This document shows, in pieces, positions 39,561 to 51,818 of a DNA stretch of 64,000 nucleotides (its first letter is position 1; every line of letters starts with the position of its first letter). The notes under the pieces were generated by a model. That model was not told where the DNA came from. It made no database searches and saw only the letters and a list, made by a program, of their open reading frames with translations. The stretch comes from Streptomyces sp. Sge12 (lineage in GTDB: Bacteria; Actinomycetota; Actinomycetes; Streptomycetales; Streptomycetaceae), in NCBI RefSeq assembly GCF_002080455.1, contig NZ_CP020555.1, forward strand, positions 5,678,501-5,742,500, read 5' to 3'. The translations under genes and the position numbers were made by a program.

Positions 39561-40766
39561 GTGGCAGCACCGCAGAACTACCTCGCAGTCATCAAGGTCA
39601 TCGGTGTCGGCGGCGGTGGTGTCAATGCCATCAACCGAATGATCGAGGTCGGTCTCAAGGGCGTCGAGTTCATCGCCATCAACACGGACGCCCAGGCGCT
39701 GTTGATGAGCGACGCCGACGTCAAGCTCGACGTCGGCCGTGAACTCACCCGCGGCCTCGGCGCCGGCGCCAATCCGGCCGTCGGTCGCAAGGCGGCAGAG
39801 GACCACCGCGAGGAGATCGAGGAGGTCCTCAAGGGGGCCGACATGGTCTTCGTCACCGCCGGTGAGGGCGGCGGCACCGGCACCGGCGGCGCACCTGTCG
39901 TCGCCAACATCGCGCGCTCGCTCGGCGCCCTGACGATCGGTGTGGTCACCCGGCCGTTCACCTTCGAGGGCCGGCGCCGCGCGAACCAGGCGGAGGACGG
40001 CATCGCCGAGCTCCGCGAAGAGGTCGACACCCTCATCGTCATCCCCAACGACCGACTGCTGTCCATCTCGGACCGCCAGGTCAGCGTGCTCGACGCCTTC
40101 AAGTCGGCCGACCAGGTCCTGCTCTCGGGCGTCCAGGGCATCACCGACCTCATCACCACCCCGGGTCTCATCAACCTCGACTTCGCCGACGTCAAGTCCG
40201 TGATGTCCGAGGCGGGCTCGGCCCTGATGGGCATCGGCTCGGCCCGCGGCGACGACCGCGCGGTGGCCGCCGCCGAGATGGCGATCTCCTCGCCGCTGCT
40301 GGAGGCGTCCATCGACGGCGCCCGCGGTGTGCTGCTCTCCATCTCCGGTGGCTCCGACCTCGGTCTCTTCGAGATCAACGAGGCCGCGCAGCTGGTCAGC
40401 GAGGCCGCGCACCCCGAGGCGAACATCATCTTCGGCGCCGTCATCGACGACGCGCTCGGCGACGAGGTACGGGTCACCGTCATCGCGGCCGGGTTCGACG
40501 GCGGACAGCCCCCGGCCCGCCGGGACAACGTCATCGGCGCCGCGTCCACCAAGCGCGAGGAGCCGGCCCCGGCTCCGGTCCGCGCCGCCGAGCCGGCCCG
40601 CCCGGCCTTCGGCGGACTCGGCTCGGTCACCCCCCGCGAGGAGCCCCCGGCTCCGGTCGAGGCGGCTCCGGTCGAGGTCCAGGCCCCCGCGCCGCAGGTC
40701 CCCACGGCCCGCCCGTACCAGGACAGCCCGGCCGAGGAGCTGGATGTCCCGGACTTCTTGAAGTGA
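39561..40766 (+). CDS. ftsZ: Cell division GTPase FtsZ
   Basis: The 401-aa tubulin homologue forms the Z ring and sporulation Z ladders. The tubulin signature [39 protein letters not shown] and the T7 loop [11 protein letters not shown] are intact. A Pro/Glu/Ala-rich linker (about 320-385) ends in the conserved C-terminal peptide (ELDVPDFLK), which binds partners such as SepF. The GTG at 39561 agrees with homologues. pgeF overlaps the stop by 4 nt. Confidence 0.98.
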   Translation: MAAPQNYLAVIKVIGVGGGGVNAINRMIEVGLKGVEFIAINTDAQALLMSDADVKLDVGRELTRGLGAGANPAVGRKAAEDHREEIEEVLKGADMVFVTAGEGGGTGTGGAPVVANIARSLGALTIGVVTRPFTFEGRRRANQAEDGIAELREEVDTLIVIPNDRLLSISDRQVSVLDAFKSADQVLLSGVQGITDLITTPGLINLDFADVKSVMSEAGSALMGIGSARGDDRAVAAAEMAISSPLLEASIDGARGVLLSISGGSDLGLFEINEAAQLVSEAAHPEANIIFGAVIDDALGDEVRVTVIAAGFDGGQPPARRDNVIGAASTKREEPAPAPVRAAEPARPAFGGLGSVTPREEPPAPVEAAPVEVQAPAPQVPTARPYQDSPAEELDVPDFLK

Positions 40767-41551
40767 CACCAGAGCAGCATCACGTGGGCGGCGCCCACTT
40801 CGCCTTCACCGACCGGTGGGGCGGAGTGAGCGCCGTTCCGTACGAGGAGCTCAATCTCGGCGGCGCGGTCGGAGACGACCCGGCCGCCGTTCTCGCGAAC
40901 CGGGCCCTGGCGGCCCGGTCCCTGGGACTGGCCCCGGACCGGGTGGTCTGGATGAACCAGGTGCACGGCCGGGACGTCGCGGTGGTGGACGGGCCCTGGG
41001 GGGCGGACGCCGAGGTCCCCGCGGTGGACGCGGTGGTGACCGCCCGTCGGGGACTGGCGCTGGCGGTCCTCACGGCCGACTGCACGCCCGTCCTGCTGGC
41101 CGACCCCGTCGCCGGGGTCGTGGGTGCCGCCCACGCGGGGCGGCCGGGGCTGGTCGCCGGAGTGGTACCCGCCGCCGTGGAGGCGATGGTCGCACTCGGG
41201 GCCGACCCCGGGCGGATCCTGGCCCGTACGGGACCCGCGGTCTGCGGACACTGCTACGAGGTGCCCGCGCAGATGCGGGAGGCGGTGGCCGAGGCGGTGC
41301 CCGCCGCCCGGGCCGAGACGAGCTGGGGGACACCGGCCGTCGACGTGGTCGCGGGGGTGCACGCCCAGCTCGCGGAGGCGGGGGTGGTGAACAGTGACCG
41401 CTCCCCGGTCTGCACACTGGAGTCGCGGGACCACTTCTCGTACCGCCGTGACCGGGTGACCGGACGGCTTGCCGGTTATGTCTGGTTGACGGAGCTTTCC
41501 CGGGGGACGTCCCCCGGACTCCCGGGGGAAAAGAAGAATGACGGATCGTAA
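40763..41551 (+). CDS. pgeF: Polyphenol oxidase/purine nucleosidase-type protein PgeF (YlmD/YfiH)
   Basis: The 262-aa protein belongs to the laccase-domain DUF152 family. The metal and active-site triad is visible as H68 (VHGRD), C107 (TADCTPVLL) and H124 (AHAGRPG). Family members act as adenosine deaminase/phosphorylases or as editing enzymes that keep L-Ser out of muropeptides. The position right after ftsZ favours a wall-editing role, but the substrate is inferred. It overlaps ftsZ by 4 nt and ylmE by 14 nt. Confidence 0.9.
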   Translation: MTPEQHHVGGAHFAFTDRWGGVSAVPYEELNLGGAVGDDPAAVLANRALAARSLGLAPDRVVWMNQVHGRDVAVVDGPWGADAEVPAVDAVVTARRGLALAVLTADCTPVLLADPVAGVVGAAHAGRPGLVAGVVPAAVEAMVALGADPGRILARTGPAVCGHCYEVPAQMREAVAEAVPAARAETSWGTPAVDVVAGVHAQLAEAGVVNSDRSPVCTLESRDHFSYRRDRVTGRLAGYVWLTELSRGTSPGLPGEKKNDGS

Positions 41552-42257
41552 GGCGGAGCTCGCCGAGAACCTGGCGCGGGTGGAGGAACGTATCTCGTCC
41601 GCCTGCGCGGCGGCGGGGCGGGCGCGGGACGAGGTGACGCTCATCGTGGTCACCAAGACCTACCCCGCGAGCGACGTACGACTGCTGGCGGACCTGGGTG
41701 TCCGTCATGTTGCGGAAAATCGTGACCAGGATGCCGCCCCCAAGGCCGCGGCCTGCTCGGATCTGCCGCTCAGCTGGCACTTCGTCGGTCAGTTGCAGAC
41801 GAACAAAGTCCGTTCCGTGGCGGGATACGCGCACGTGGTGCAGTCGGTCGACCGACCGAAACTCGTGACCGCCCTCTCGGCGGCCGCGGTGGGTGCCGGC
41901 CGGGAGCTCGGCTGCCTGGTGCAGATCGCCCTCGACGCGGAGTCGGGGGAGCGCGGGGCCCGGGGAGGGGCGGCGCCGGAGCAGCTCGCGGAGTTGGCGG
42001 ACCTCGTCGCTGGGGCCCCCGGACTGCGCGTCGACGGCCTGATGACGGTCGCCCCGCTGTCCGGCCCCTACGCGGGACGCGAACAGGCCGCTTTCGAGCG
42101 GTTGATGGAATTGTCATCCCGCATGCGCGTGGACCATCCGGCTGCCACGATGGTGTCGGCCGGGATGAGCGCAGACCTGGAACAGGCCGTTGTGGCCGGT
42201 GCGACACATGTACGCGTCGGCACTGCGGTACTCGGCGCGAGACCCCGGCTCGGGTAA
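41538..42257 (+). CDS. ylmE: PLP-binding protein YggS/YlmE family
   Basis: The 239-aa alanine-racemase-like barrel binds pyridoxal phosphate through K40 (VVTKTYPA). HFVGQLQTNKVR, LQ-x-VDR-type and MSADLEQAVVAGATHVRVGTA are family features. YggS proteins buffer PLP and amino-acid pools rather than catalyse a known reaction. It lies in the ftsZ-sepF stretch as in many Gram-positives. AENRDQDA is a slight variation on the usual GENRVQEA. Confidence 0.9.
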   Translation: MTDRKAELAENLARVEERISSACAAAGRARDEVTLIVVTKTYPASDVRLLADLGVRHVAENRDQDAAPKAAACSDLPLSWHFVGQLQTNKVRSVAGYAHVVQSVDRPKLVTALSAAAVGAGRELGCLVQIALDAESGERGARGGAAPEQLAELADLVAGAPGLRVDGLMTVAPLSGPYAGREQAAFERLMELSSRMRVDHPAATMVSAGMSADLEQAVVAGATHVRVGTAVLGARPRLG

Positions 42258-42406
42258 CGTCGCGAAGAAAGTCGGACCACAGCAGAAAATATGGTCATTC
42301 CCGCTGATGGGCGGGCAGACCACGTGGATCGCGGGCAGTTGGTGACATTCGTGACACGGCGGCACCTGCGACAGGGCGATCCACCACAGAGCGGAGGACT
42401 CGGAGA

Positions 42407-43024
42407 ATGGCCGGCGCGATGCGCAAGATGGCGGTCTACCTCGGCCTCGTGGAGGACGACCGGTACGACAACCCGGGGTACGACCCCGACGACGAGTTCG
42501 AGCCCGAGCCGGAGATGGAGCGGGCTCGGGAACGGGATCGCCGACAGCAGCCCGTCCACCAATCGCCCGTATCGGACGAACCGGTACGAGCCGTACAGCC
42601 TCCGGCGCAGCGCGAACCCATCCCAATTCCGGTGGAAAACGGACGTCCTGCGCGAATCGCCCCCGTGGCATCCATCACACCTGATCGCACCAACCTGGAG
42701 AAGAACGCCCCCGTGATCATGCCCAAGGTCGTCTCCGAGCGGGAGCCGTACCGCATCACGACGCTGCACCCCCGGACCTACAACGAGGCCCGTACCATCG
42801 GGGAACACTTCCGTGAGGGCACTCCGGTGATCATGAATCTCACGGAGATGGACGACACGGACGCGAAGCGTCTCGTGGACTTCGCCGCCGGACTCGTGTT
42901 CGGTCTGCACGGCAGCATTGAACGCGTGACACAGAAGGTGTTCCTGCTGTCGCCTGCTAACGTCGATGTCACGGCGGAGGACAAGGCCCGCATCGCGGAG
43001 GGCGGGTTCTTCAACCAAAGCTAG
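42407..43024 (+). CDS. sepF: Cell division protein SepF
   Basis: The 205-aa protein has an N-terminal amphipathic membrane-binding helix ([17 protein letters not shown]) and an acidic disordered linker (20-90). The SepF core follows ([51 protein letters not shown], split across the 110-175 region). SepF anchors FtsZ to the membrane in bacteria lacking FtsA, as here. The 149-nt gap upstream probably holds a promoter; gtgacac near 42350 contains a WhiA-like GACAC core. Confidence 0.93.
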   Translation: MAGAMRKMAVYLGLVEDDRYDNPGYDPDDEFEPEPEMERARERDRRQQPVHQSPVSDEPVRAVQPPAQREPIPIPVENGRPARIAPVASITPDRTNLEKNAPVIMPKVVSEREPYRITTLHPRTYNEARTIGEHFREGTPVIMNLTEMDDTDAKRLVDFAAGLVFGLHGSIERVTQKVFLLSPANVDVTAEDKARIAEGGFFNQS

Positions 43025-43084
43025 ACCGATCCGTCAGACACGGGGCCGGGAACAGAACGAAGGACGGGGAGAGGGAAGCGCGGG

Positions 43085-43381
43085 ATGGGCGTCGCACTGC
43101 AAGTGGTCTACATCGCGCTGATGTGCTTCCTCATCGTGCTGATCTTCCGACTGGTCATGGACTACGTGTTCCAGTTCGCGCGTTCATGGACACCCGGCAA
43201 GGCGATGGTGGTCGTTCTGGAGGCCACCTACACTGTCACCGATCCACCGCTCAAGCTTCTTCGGCGGGCCATTCCGCCGTTGCGTCTCGGGGGCGTGGCA
43301 CTCGACCTGTCCTTCTTCGTTCTGATGATCATCGTTTACATCCTCATCAGTTTCGTGAGCACCGCTGCGAGAAGCGTGTGA
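43085..43381 (+). CDS. ylmG: YggT-family membrane protein YlmG
   Basis: The 98-aa protein has two membrane helices (about 6-28 and 70-92) with the YggT core (RLVMDYVFQF, PLKLLRRAIPPLRLGGVALDLS). The family affects division or membrane shape by an unknown mechanism. It sits between sepF and divIVA, its usual neighbours. Confidence 0.9.
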   Translation: MGVALQVVYIALMCFLIVLIFRLVMDYVFQFARSWTPGKAMVVVLEATYTVTDPPLKLLRRAIPPLRLGGVALDLSFFVLMIIVYILISFVSTAARSV

Positions 43382-43463
43382 ACGATGAGCTTCCCCGCAC
43401 GCGTGGGGACAGTCCCGATACGGTCTTGCCGACTGCCGACGACTACGTAGAGGTGAAGAAGAC

Positions 43464-44678
43464 ATGCCGCTGACTCCCGAGGACGTGCGGAACAAGCAGT
43501 TCACGACCGTCCGCCTCCGAGAAGGCTATGACGAGGACGAGGTCGATGCCTTCCTCGACGAGGTCGAGTCCGAACTGACGCGACTGCTGCGCGAGAACGA
43601 GGACCTGCGCGCCAAGCTGGCCGCCGCCACGCGCGCCGCCGCGCAGAACCAGCAGCAGCAGGGCATGCGCAAGCCCGAGCCCCAGGACCAGCGCGGCCCC
43701 GGCGCCCCCGTGCCCGCGGCCATATCCGGCCCGCCGCAGCAGCAGAACCCGCAGATGGGCCCGCCCCAGCTGCCGGGCGGTGCGCCGCAGCTCCCGCCGG
43801 GCCCCGGCGGCCAGGGCCAGCAGGGCCCCGGCCCGATGGGCGGCCCCATGGGCGGTCCCATGCAGCAGCACCCCATGGGCGGACCGCAGGGCATGGGTCA
43901 GCAGCAGCAGCAGATGCAGCAGCAGCAGTCGATGGGCGGCCAGAACCCGCTCGGCCAGCAGATGCAGCCCATGGGCCAGCAGATGCAGCCGATGGGCCAG
44001 ATGCAGCCCATGGGTCAGCCGATGCAGCAGATGCAGCAGCCGCAGCTCCCGCAGCAGGGCCCCGGTGGCGACAGCGCCGCCCGCGTCCTGTCGCTCGCGC
44101 AGCAGACCGCCGACCAGGCGATCGCGGAAGCCCGCTCCGAGGCCAACAAGATCGTCGGCGAGGCCCGGTCGCGCGCCGAGGGCCTGGAGCGGGACGCCCG
44201 CGCCAAGGCCGACGCGCTGGAGCGGGACGCCCAGGAGAAGCACCGCGTCGCGATGGGCTCCCTGGAGTCCGCCCGCGCCACGCTGGAGCGCAAGGTCGAG
44301 GACCTGCGGGGCTTCGAGCGTGAGTACCGTACGCGTCTGAAGTCCTACCTGGAGTCGCAGCTGCGTCAGCTGGAGACCCAGGCCGACGACTCCCTGGCCC
44401 CGCCGCGCAACCCCGCCGGTCCCGCGCTGCCGCCGTCGCCGTCGCCCTCGATGGCTCCGGCCGGTGCGATGGGCCACTCCATGGGCGGTCCCTCGATGGG
44501 CGGGCCGTCCCCCATGGGCGGTCCCTCCCCGATGGGTGCCCCGTCCTACGGCGGCAACCAGCAGCAGATGTCCCCGGCGATGACCCAGCCGATGGCTCCG
44601 GTGCGGCCGGCTGCGCCGCAGCCGATGCAGGCGCCGTCGCCGATGCGGGGCTTCCTGATCGACGAGGACGATAACTAG
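43464..44678 (+). CDS. divIVA: Polar growth protein DivIVA
   Basis: The 404-aa coiled-coil protein marks hyphal tips and directs apical growth in Streptomyces. The N-terminal membrane-binding domain reads MPLTPEDVRNKQFTTVRLRE with a coil from about 25 to 60. A long Gln/Pro/Gly/Met linker (about 60-195) follows, then the second coil (AARVLSLAQQTADQAIAEARSEA to about residue 310) and a second Met/Gly/Pro-rich tail. The linker is encoded by short cag/atg-rich tandem units (43640-44050), so its length may vary between strains. A strong terminator follows at 44716. Confidence 0.96.
   Translation: MPLTPEDVRNKQFTTVRLREGYDEDEVDAFLDEVESELTRLLRENEDLRAKLAAATRAAAQNQQQQGMRKPEPQDQRGPGAPVPAAISGPPQQQNPQMGPPQLPGGAPQLPPGPGGQGQQGPGPMGGPMGGPMQQHPMGGPQGMGQQQQQMQQQQSMGGQNPLGQQMQPMGQQMQPMGQMQPMGQPMQQMQQPQLPQQGPGGDSAARVLSLAQQTADQAIAEARSEANKIVGEARSRAEGLERDARAKADALERDAQEKHRVAMGSLESARATLERKVEDLRGFEREYRTRLKSYLESQLRQLETQADDSLAPPRNPAGPALPPSPSPSMAPAGAMGHSMGGPSMGGPSPMGGPSPMGAPSYGGNQQQMSPAMTQPMAPVRPAAPQPMQAPSPMRGFLIDEDDN
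43895..44050 (+). repeat. In-frame cag/atg-rich tandem repeats inside divIVA
   Basis: Units such as cagatgcagcccatgggc recur with small changes and encode Q-M-Q-P-M-G repeats. All keep the frame, so gain or loss of units changes only linker length. Confidence 0.7.
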
Positions 44679-44715
44679 GCGCCGCCGCCGTTCTGCGGTC
44701 GGCAGCCGCGCTCTA

Positions 44716-44757
44716 CGGGCCGGGCCCGAGGTTCTACGGAACCTCGGGCCCGGCCCG
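44716..44757 (+). terminator. Terminator of the dcw cluster, 19-bp stem with UACG loop
   Basis: Positions 44716-44734 and 44739-44757 are perfect complements. The loop is tacg closed by C-G, a stable UNCG-type tetraloop. It lies 37 nt after the divIVA stop. Confidence 0.9.
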
Positions 44758-44785
44758 TTCCCGTACCCGGGTGCGGCCCGGCTCC

Positions 44786-44834
44786 CGGGGGCCGGCCCCC
44801 GGACCCCCGGTCCTCAAACGCCGGACGGGCTGAA
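44786..44834. repeat. Streptomyces interspersed intergenic repeat, copy 2 (diverged)
   Basis: ggccggcccccggaccccc followed by cctcaaacgccggacgggct parallels the blocks at 20490-20535 and 51625-51669. It lies between two terminators, downstream of both divIVA and ileS. Confidence 0.6.
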
Positions 44835-44874
44835 AGACCGGGGCTGCGCCCCAGGACATGGCGGGGCAGACGAA

Positions 44875-44915
44875 AGCGGCCCGTCCCCCCCCCACCCGGG
44901 AGGGGACGGGCCGCT
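44875..44915 (-). terminator. Intrinsic terminator of ileS
   Basis: A 14-bp stem (44875-44888 with 44902-44915), followed on the minus strand by TTTCG, starts 12 nt after the ileS stop. Confidence 0.85.
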
Positions 44916-44927
44916 CGGGTCGGCGGG

Positions 44928-48074
<3,147 letters not shown>

Positions 48075-48085
48075 GAGGCTGAACT

Positions 48086-48380
48086 CTTCCTCCGGCGGGA
48101 TGTCACTTCCGTCCGGAGGGACGAGAGCCTTCCTGAGAATCCAGGACGCCTGCTCCCGCGGTACCACCCTCCTTGGCCGCCGGACGGATCCGATGGCCCC
48201 CTCATTTGAGGTGCGAAGCCGGTTCTACTCGCCGCACGGGGATGCCGTGCGGGCTTTCTTCCGGCGGCTCAGGGGTGATCCTTCGCATCGCGCTCGCCCC
48301 CGGGCTCTCACCGTCCCCGGGTCGCTCCTGGCTGCGTACGACGCTACTCGTCCCCGTCCATGCCTTTCGCTGGGCCCAGT
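48086..48380 (-). ncRNA. T-box leader of ileS (translational type)
   Basis: On the minus strand the T-box core AGGGTGGTACCGCGG occupies 48156-48170. It is the bulge region that pairs with the uncharged tRNA acceptor end. Upstream stems span about 48180-48380, with a candidate isoleucine specifier AUC at 48277-48279. Downstream, CCUCCGG (48113-48119) can pair with CCGGAGG (48089-48095), hiding the ileS ribosome-binding site. This fits actinobacterial ileS T-boxes, which control translation initiation rather than termination. Stem borders are estimated. Confidence 0.9.
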
Positions 48381-48692
48381 GTACGGGCCCGGGGGGTGCA
48401 CGGCAGACCGGTTTACGGGGGCCCGTGCGGGGGCCCGCGGCCCGGCGTGGCGGGGTCGCGGGGAGGGGCCGCGCGCGACCCCCGTACGCCCCCGGCGTGA
48501 CCCGAATGGGCCCGGGCGGCCGGTTACGACTCGGGTGGGGCGGGAGGGGCGGATTACCGGGGCTCCTGATGGGCACAACGGATGCAGGTTGACCTCGATG
48601 GATGCGTGCCCCGTTGCCGCGGGGCCGGTGTCGATTTATCGTTCCGGCACGATTCGCGAGCAAAGATCACAGTATGTGAAGGGGCCGCGGCC
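48381..48692 (+). promoter_or_regulatory. Intergenic region between the ileS leader and the DksA/TraR-like gene
   Basis: About 310 nt with no credible gene. The left part is GC-rich and noncoding. The last 100 nt (gatttatcgttccgg and aaagatcacagtatgtgaa, about 48630-48680) are AT-richer and probably hold the promoter of the DksA/TraR-like gene. Confidence 0.45.
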
Positions 48693-49442
48693 ATGGTGGC
48701 GAAGAAGACCGCCGGGAGTACTGCCAAGAAGGCTGTCGGGAAGGCCGCCGGGAAGGCGGAGGGCTCCGAGGACGCGGCTCCCGCCAAGAAGGCGACCGCT
48801 GCCCGGAGGACCGCTGCCGGCGCGCGCGCACCGGACGGGAAGGCGACCGCCGTCAAGAAGACGACCGCCGTCGAGAAGCGGACGGTCACGGCCAAGAAGG
48901 CCGGGGCCGAGGGGGCGGCGCATGCCGCGAAGAAGACGGGAGTCCGGAAAGTGGTTGCCAAGAAGAGCGCAGGTGCGGCGAGGAAGACGGCCGCGGCCGC
49001 CACCAGCGGGCTCCCCAAGGCACGGGCCACGGCGGCCCTGGCCCCCGGCGAGCTCGCCGTACGGCCCGGGGAGGACCCCTGGACCCCCAAGGAGGTCGAG
49101 GACGCCCGTACGGAGCTCCTGTCGGAGGTGCTGCGGCTGAGGGCGGAGCTGGACGCCTCCGAGGTCGCCATCTCCGGGCTGATGCGGGACTCCGGCGACG
49201 GCGCGGGCGACGACCAGGCCGACACGGGCACCAAGAACATCACCCGGGAGTCCGAGCTGGCGCTCGCGGCGAACGCCAGCTCGATGCTGGAGCAGACCGA
49301 GCGGGCCCTGGAACGGCTGGAGGCGGGCACCTACGGGCTCTGCGAGAACTGCGGGCAGCCCATCGGCAAGGCCAGGATGCAGGCCTTCCCGCGGGCCACA
49401 CTGTGCGTGGACTGCAAGCAGAAGCAGGAGCGCAGGCACTAG
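48693..49442 (+). CDS. DksA/TraR-type zinc-finger protein with histone H1-like N-terminal tail
   Basis: The 249-aa protein has two parts. Residues 1-110 are rich in Lys, Ala and Thr, with KKTA and AKKA repeats like eukaryotic H1 or HupS/Hup2 tails. Residues 125-249 form a DksA/TraR module: a coiled coil (WTPKEVEDARTELLSEVLRLRAELD) and a zinc finger with C217, C220, C238 and C241. DksA-like proteins bind the RNA polymerase secondary channel. The basic tail could add DNA binding; that is inference. The ATG at 48693 is chosen, and the frame upstream lacks conserved sequence. Confidence 0.85.
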   Translation: MVAKKTAGSTAKKAVGKAAGKAEGSEDAAPAKKATAARRTAAGARAPDGKATAVKKTTAVEKRTVTAKKAGAEGAAHAAKKTGVRKVVAKKSAGAARKTAAAATSGLPKARATAALAPGELAVRPGEDPWTPKEVEDARTELLSEVLRLRAELDASEVAISGLMRDSGDGAGDDQADTGTKNITRESELALAANASSMLEQTERALERLEAGTYGLCENCGQPIGKARMQAFPRATLCVDCKQKQERRH

Positions 49443-49574
49443 GGGGTGTCGTTCGGTCTCATTCGGCGGCGGGGTCCGGCGAGGTGGGGCAGGCGGTCCG
49501 CGGGGACCCTGACGTACCCTCGTGTCCGTCAGGGTCCAGGAGGAGCCTGGTTCGAGCTAGTTCGAGGGACTCAC

Positions 49575-50135
49575 GTGGCAGAGGCGGAGCGCATCATCGG
49601 TACGCCGGAGGTCGGGGACGACGCCCAGCCGGAGTCCGCCGGGCCCAAGGGGCGCCGTCGGATCACGGCTCTGCTCGTCGTGGCGCTGCTCGCCTACCTG
49701 CTGGACCTCGGCACGAAGATGCTGGTCGTGGCGAAGCTGGAGCACCAGCCCCCGATCGAGATCATCGGTGAGCTGCTGAAGTTCGAGGCGGTCCGCAACC
49801 CGGGCGCGGCCTTCGGCTTCGGCGAGGCCTTCACCATCATCTTCACCTGCATCGCGGCCTCCGTGATCGTGGTGATCGTGCGGCTGGCCCGCAAGCTCTA
49901 CAGCCTGCCGTGGGCGATCGCGCTCGGCCTGCTGCTGGGCGGTGCGCTGGGCAATCTGACCGACCGCATCTTCCGCTCGCCGGGCGTGTTCCGGGGTGCG
50001 GTCGTCGACTTCATCGCGCCGGCCCATTTCGCCGTCTTCAACCTCGCCGACTCGGCGATCGTGTGCGGCGGCATCCTGATCGTCCTGCTGTCCTTCAAGG
50101 GGCTGGACCCGGACGGGACCGTCCACAAGGACTGA
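49575..50135 (+). CDS. lspA: Lipoprotein signal peptidase LspA
   Basis: The 186-aa aspartyl protease has four membrane helices and cleaves prolipoproteins after lipid attachment. NPGAAFG, GNLTDR (D130) and FNLADS (D159) supply the conserved and catalytic residues. The first 28 residues are a non-conserved extension. The GTG at 49575 has GAGGGA just ahead. It precedes rluD as in many Streptomyces. Confidence 0.93.
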   Translation: MAEAERIIGTPEVGDDAQPESAGPKGRRRITALLVVALLAYLLDLGTKMLVVAKLEHQPPIEIIGELLKFEAVRNPGAAFGFGEAFTIIFTCIAASVIVVIVRLARKLYSLPWAIALGLLLGGALGNLTDRIFRSPGVFRGAVVDFIAPAHFAVFNLADSAIVCGGILIVLLSFKGLDPDGTVHKD

Positions 50136-50176
50136 TCGCGGGACGGCTCGTCCGCCCCGTCCTGCATACTCGACGG

Positions 50177-51118
50177 GTGAGTACGATTCCCGAGATCCGC
50201 ACCCTGCCCGTTCCCGATGGCCTCGAGGGCGAGCGCGTCGACGCCGCCATCGCCCGTATGTTCGGTTTTTCCCGGACGAAGGCGGCCGATCTCGCGGCCG
50301 CGGGGAAGGTGTCGGTCGACGGCAGTGTCGTCGGGAAGTCCGAGCGTGTGCACGGTGGCGCCTGGCTCGAAGTCGAGATGCCCGAGCCGGCCCGGCCGGT
50401 CGAGGTCGTCGCCGAGCCCGTCCCCGGCATGGAGATCGTCCATGACGACGACGACATCGTCGTCATCATGAAGCCGGTCGGCGTCGCCGCCCACCCGAGC
50501 CCCGGCTGGACCGGCACCACCGTCATCGGCGGCCTCGCCGCGGCCGGCTACCGGATCTCCACCTCCGGCGCCTCCGAGCGCCAGGGCATCGTGCACCGCC
50601 TCGACGTCGGCACGTCCGGACTGATGGCCGTGGCGAAGTCGGAGCGCGCGTACACCTCGCTCAAGAACCAGTTCCGCGAGCGGGTCGTGGACAAGCGCTA
50701 CCACGCGCTGGTCCAGGGCCACCCGGACCCGATGAGCGGCACGATCGACGCGCCCATCGGCCGCCACCCCAGCGCCGACTACAAGTGGGCGGTGACCCAG
50801 GACGGCAAGGCGTCCGTCACCCACTACGACCTGATCGAGGCCTTCCGCGCCGCCTCGCTGCTGGACATCAAGCTGGAGACCGGGCGTACGCACCAGATCC
50901 GCGTGCACATGTCCGCGCACCGGCACCCCTGCGTCGGCGACCTGACCTACGGCGCCGACCCGACCGTCGCCAAGCGGCTCGGCCTCACCCGGCAGTGGCT
51001 GCACGCGGTGCGCCTCGGCTTCGAGCACCCGTCGGACGGGCAGTGGGTCGAGTTCGAGAGCACCTACCCGGCCGACCTCCAGCACGCCCTGGACGTGATC
51101 CGGGCGGAGAGCGAGTGA
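50177..51118 (+). CDS. rluD: RluA/RluD-family 23S rRNA pseudouridine synthase
   Basis: The 313-aa enzyme has an S4 RNA-binding domain (about 17-70) and a pseudouridine synthase core with catalytic D143 in [19 protein letters not shown], the tRNA/rRNA-binding arm, is also present. It isomerises uridines in 23S rRNA. The GTG at 50177 has a -10-like catact 6 nt upstream, so an internal leaderless promoter is possible. The stop overlaps the GNAT start by 4 nt. Confidence 0.92.
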   Translation: MSTIPEIRTLPVPDGLEGERVDAAIARMFGFSRTKAADLAAAGKVSVDGSVVGKSERVHGGAWLEVEMPEPARPVEVVAEPVPGMEIVHDDDDIVVIMKPVGVAAHPSPGWTGTTVIGGLAAAGYRISTSGASERQGIVHRLDVGTSGLMAVAKSERAYTSLKNQFRERVVDKRYHALVQGHPDPMSGTIDAPIGRHPSADYKWAVTQDGKASVTHYDLIEAFRAASLLDIKLETGRTHQIRVHMSAHRHPCVGDLTYGADPTVAKRLGLTRQWLHAVRLGFEHPSDGQWVEFESTYPADLQHALDVIRAESE

Positions 51119-51597
51119 CCTCGCCGGCCGAGGCCGGGATCGAGGTCCGGGTCGCCGTTTCGCAGGAGGACCTGAAGGCCTGCTTCGCGGTGCGGTCCGA
51201 GGTCTTCGTGGTCGAGCAGTCGGTGCCGGAGTCGATCGAGTACGACGCGTACGACGCGGACGCGGTGCACGTCCTGGCCGTGGACGCGGACGGGGTGCCG
51301 CTGGGCACGGGCCGGCTGCTGCACGGGGACGCGGCGCTGGCGAAGACCGGCGGCTCGCAGGGCGTGGGCTCGCTGGGCCGGCTGGCCGTCGCCAAGTCCG
51401 CGCGCGGGCTGGGCGTGGGCGTGGCGCTGGTCCGCGCGATCGAGGCGGAGGCGGCCCGCCGGGGCCTGACCGCGGTCGACCTGGGCGCGCAGACGCATGC
51501 GCTGGGCTTCTACGAGCGGCTCGGATACGTGTCCTACGGCCCGGAGTTCCAGGACGCGGGCATCCCCCACCGCGCCATGCGGCGGCCACTGCCGTAA
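51115..51597 (+). CDS. GNAT-family N-acetyltransferase (ElaA-like)
   Basis: The 160-aa protein has the GNAT core: [12 protein letters not shown] near the start, [27 protein letters not shown] (acetyl-CoA loop) and [21 protein letters not shown] and the short length resemble ElaA/YjcF-type enzymes. The substrate is unknown. The GTG overlaps the rluD stop (GTGA). Confidence 0.85.
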   Translation: MTSPAEAGIEVRVAVSQEDLKACFAVRSEVFVVEQSVPESIEYDAYDADAVHVLAVDADGVPLGTGRLLHGDAALAKTGGSQGVGSLGRLAVAKSARGLGVGVALVRAIEAEAARRGLTAVDLGAQTHALGFYERLGYVSYGPEFQDAGIPHRAMRRPLP

Positions 51598-51624
51598 CCG
51601 GGGCGATGGCGCTCGGCGCCGTTG

Positions 51625-51669
51625 CCGGAGCTCCGCCCCGGACCCCGCGCCTCGAACGCCGGCGAGGCC
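51625..51669. repeat. Streptomyces interspersed intergenic repeat, copy 3
   Basis: ggagctccgccccggaccc followed by cgcgcctcgaacgccggcg matches copy 1 at 20490-20535 with few changes. It lies just after the GNAT gene. The rest of the gap to 51818 is GC-rich with no gene seen. Confidence 0.75.
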
Positions 51670-51818
51670 GGACCCGGCCGCTGCCCGGCTGAATCCCTCA
51701 GCCCCGCCGGCGGTCGGGGTGCGGGCGCGGAGTGCCGTAGGGGTTCGGGCGGAGCCCGACACGGAGCCGCGGGCCCGTCACCGCACCGCCGAGCGCGGCG
51801 GCCTGGCAGGGTGGGGGA

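Noticed and set aside
43640-44050. Cag-rich tandem units that could pass for a repeat array such as CRISPR
   Set aside because: Units are short, uneven and in frame within divIVA. There are no spacers.
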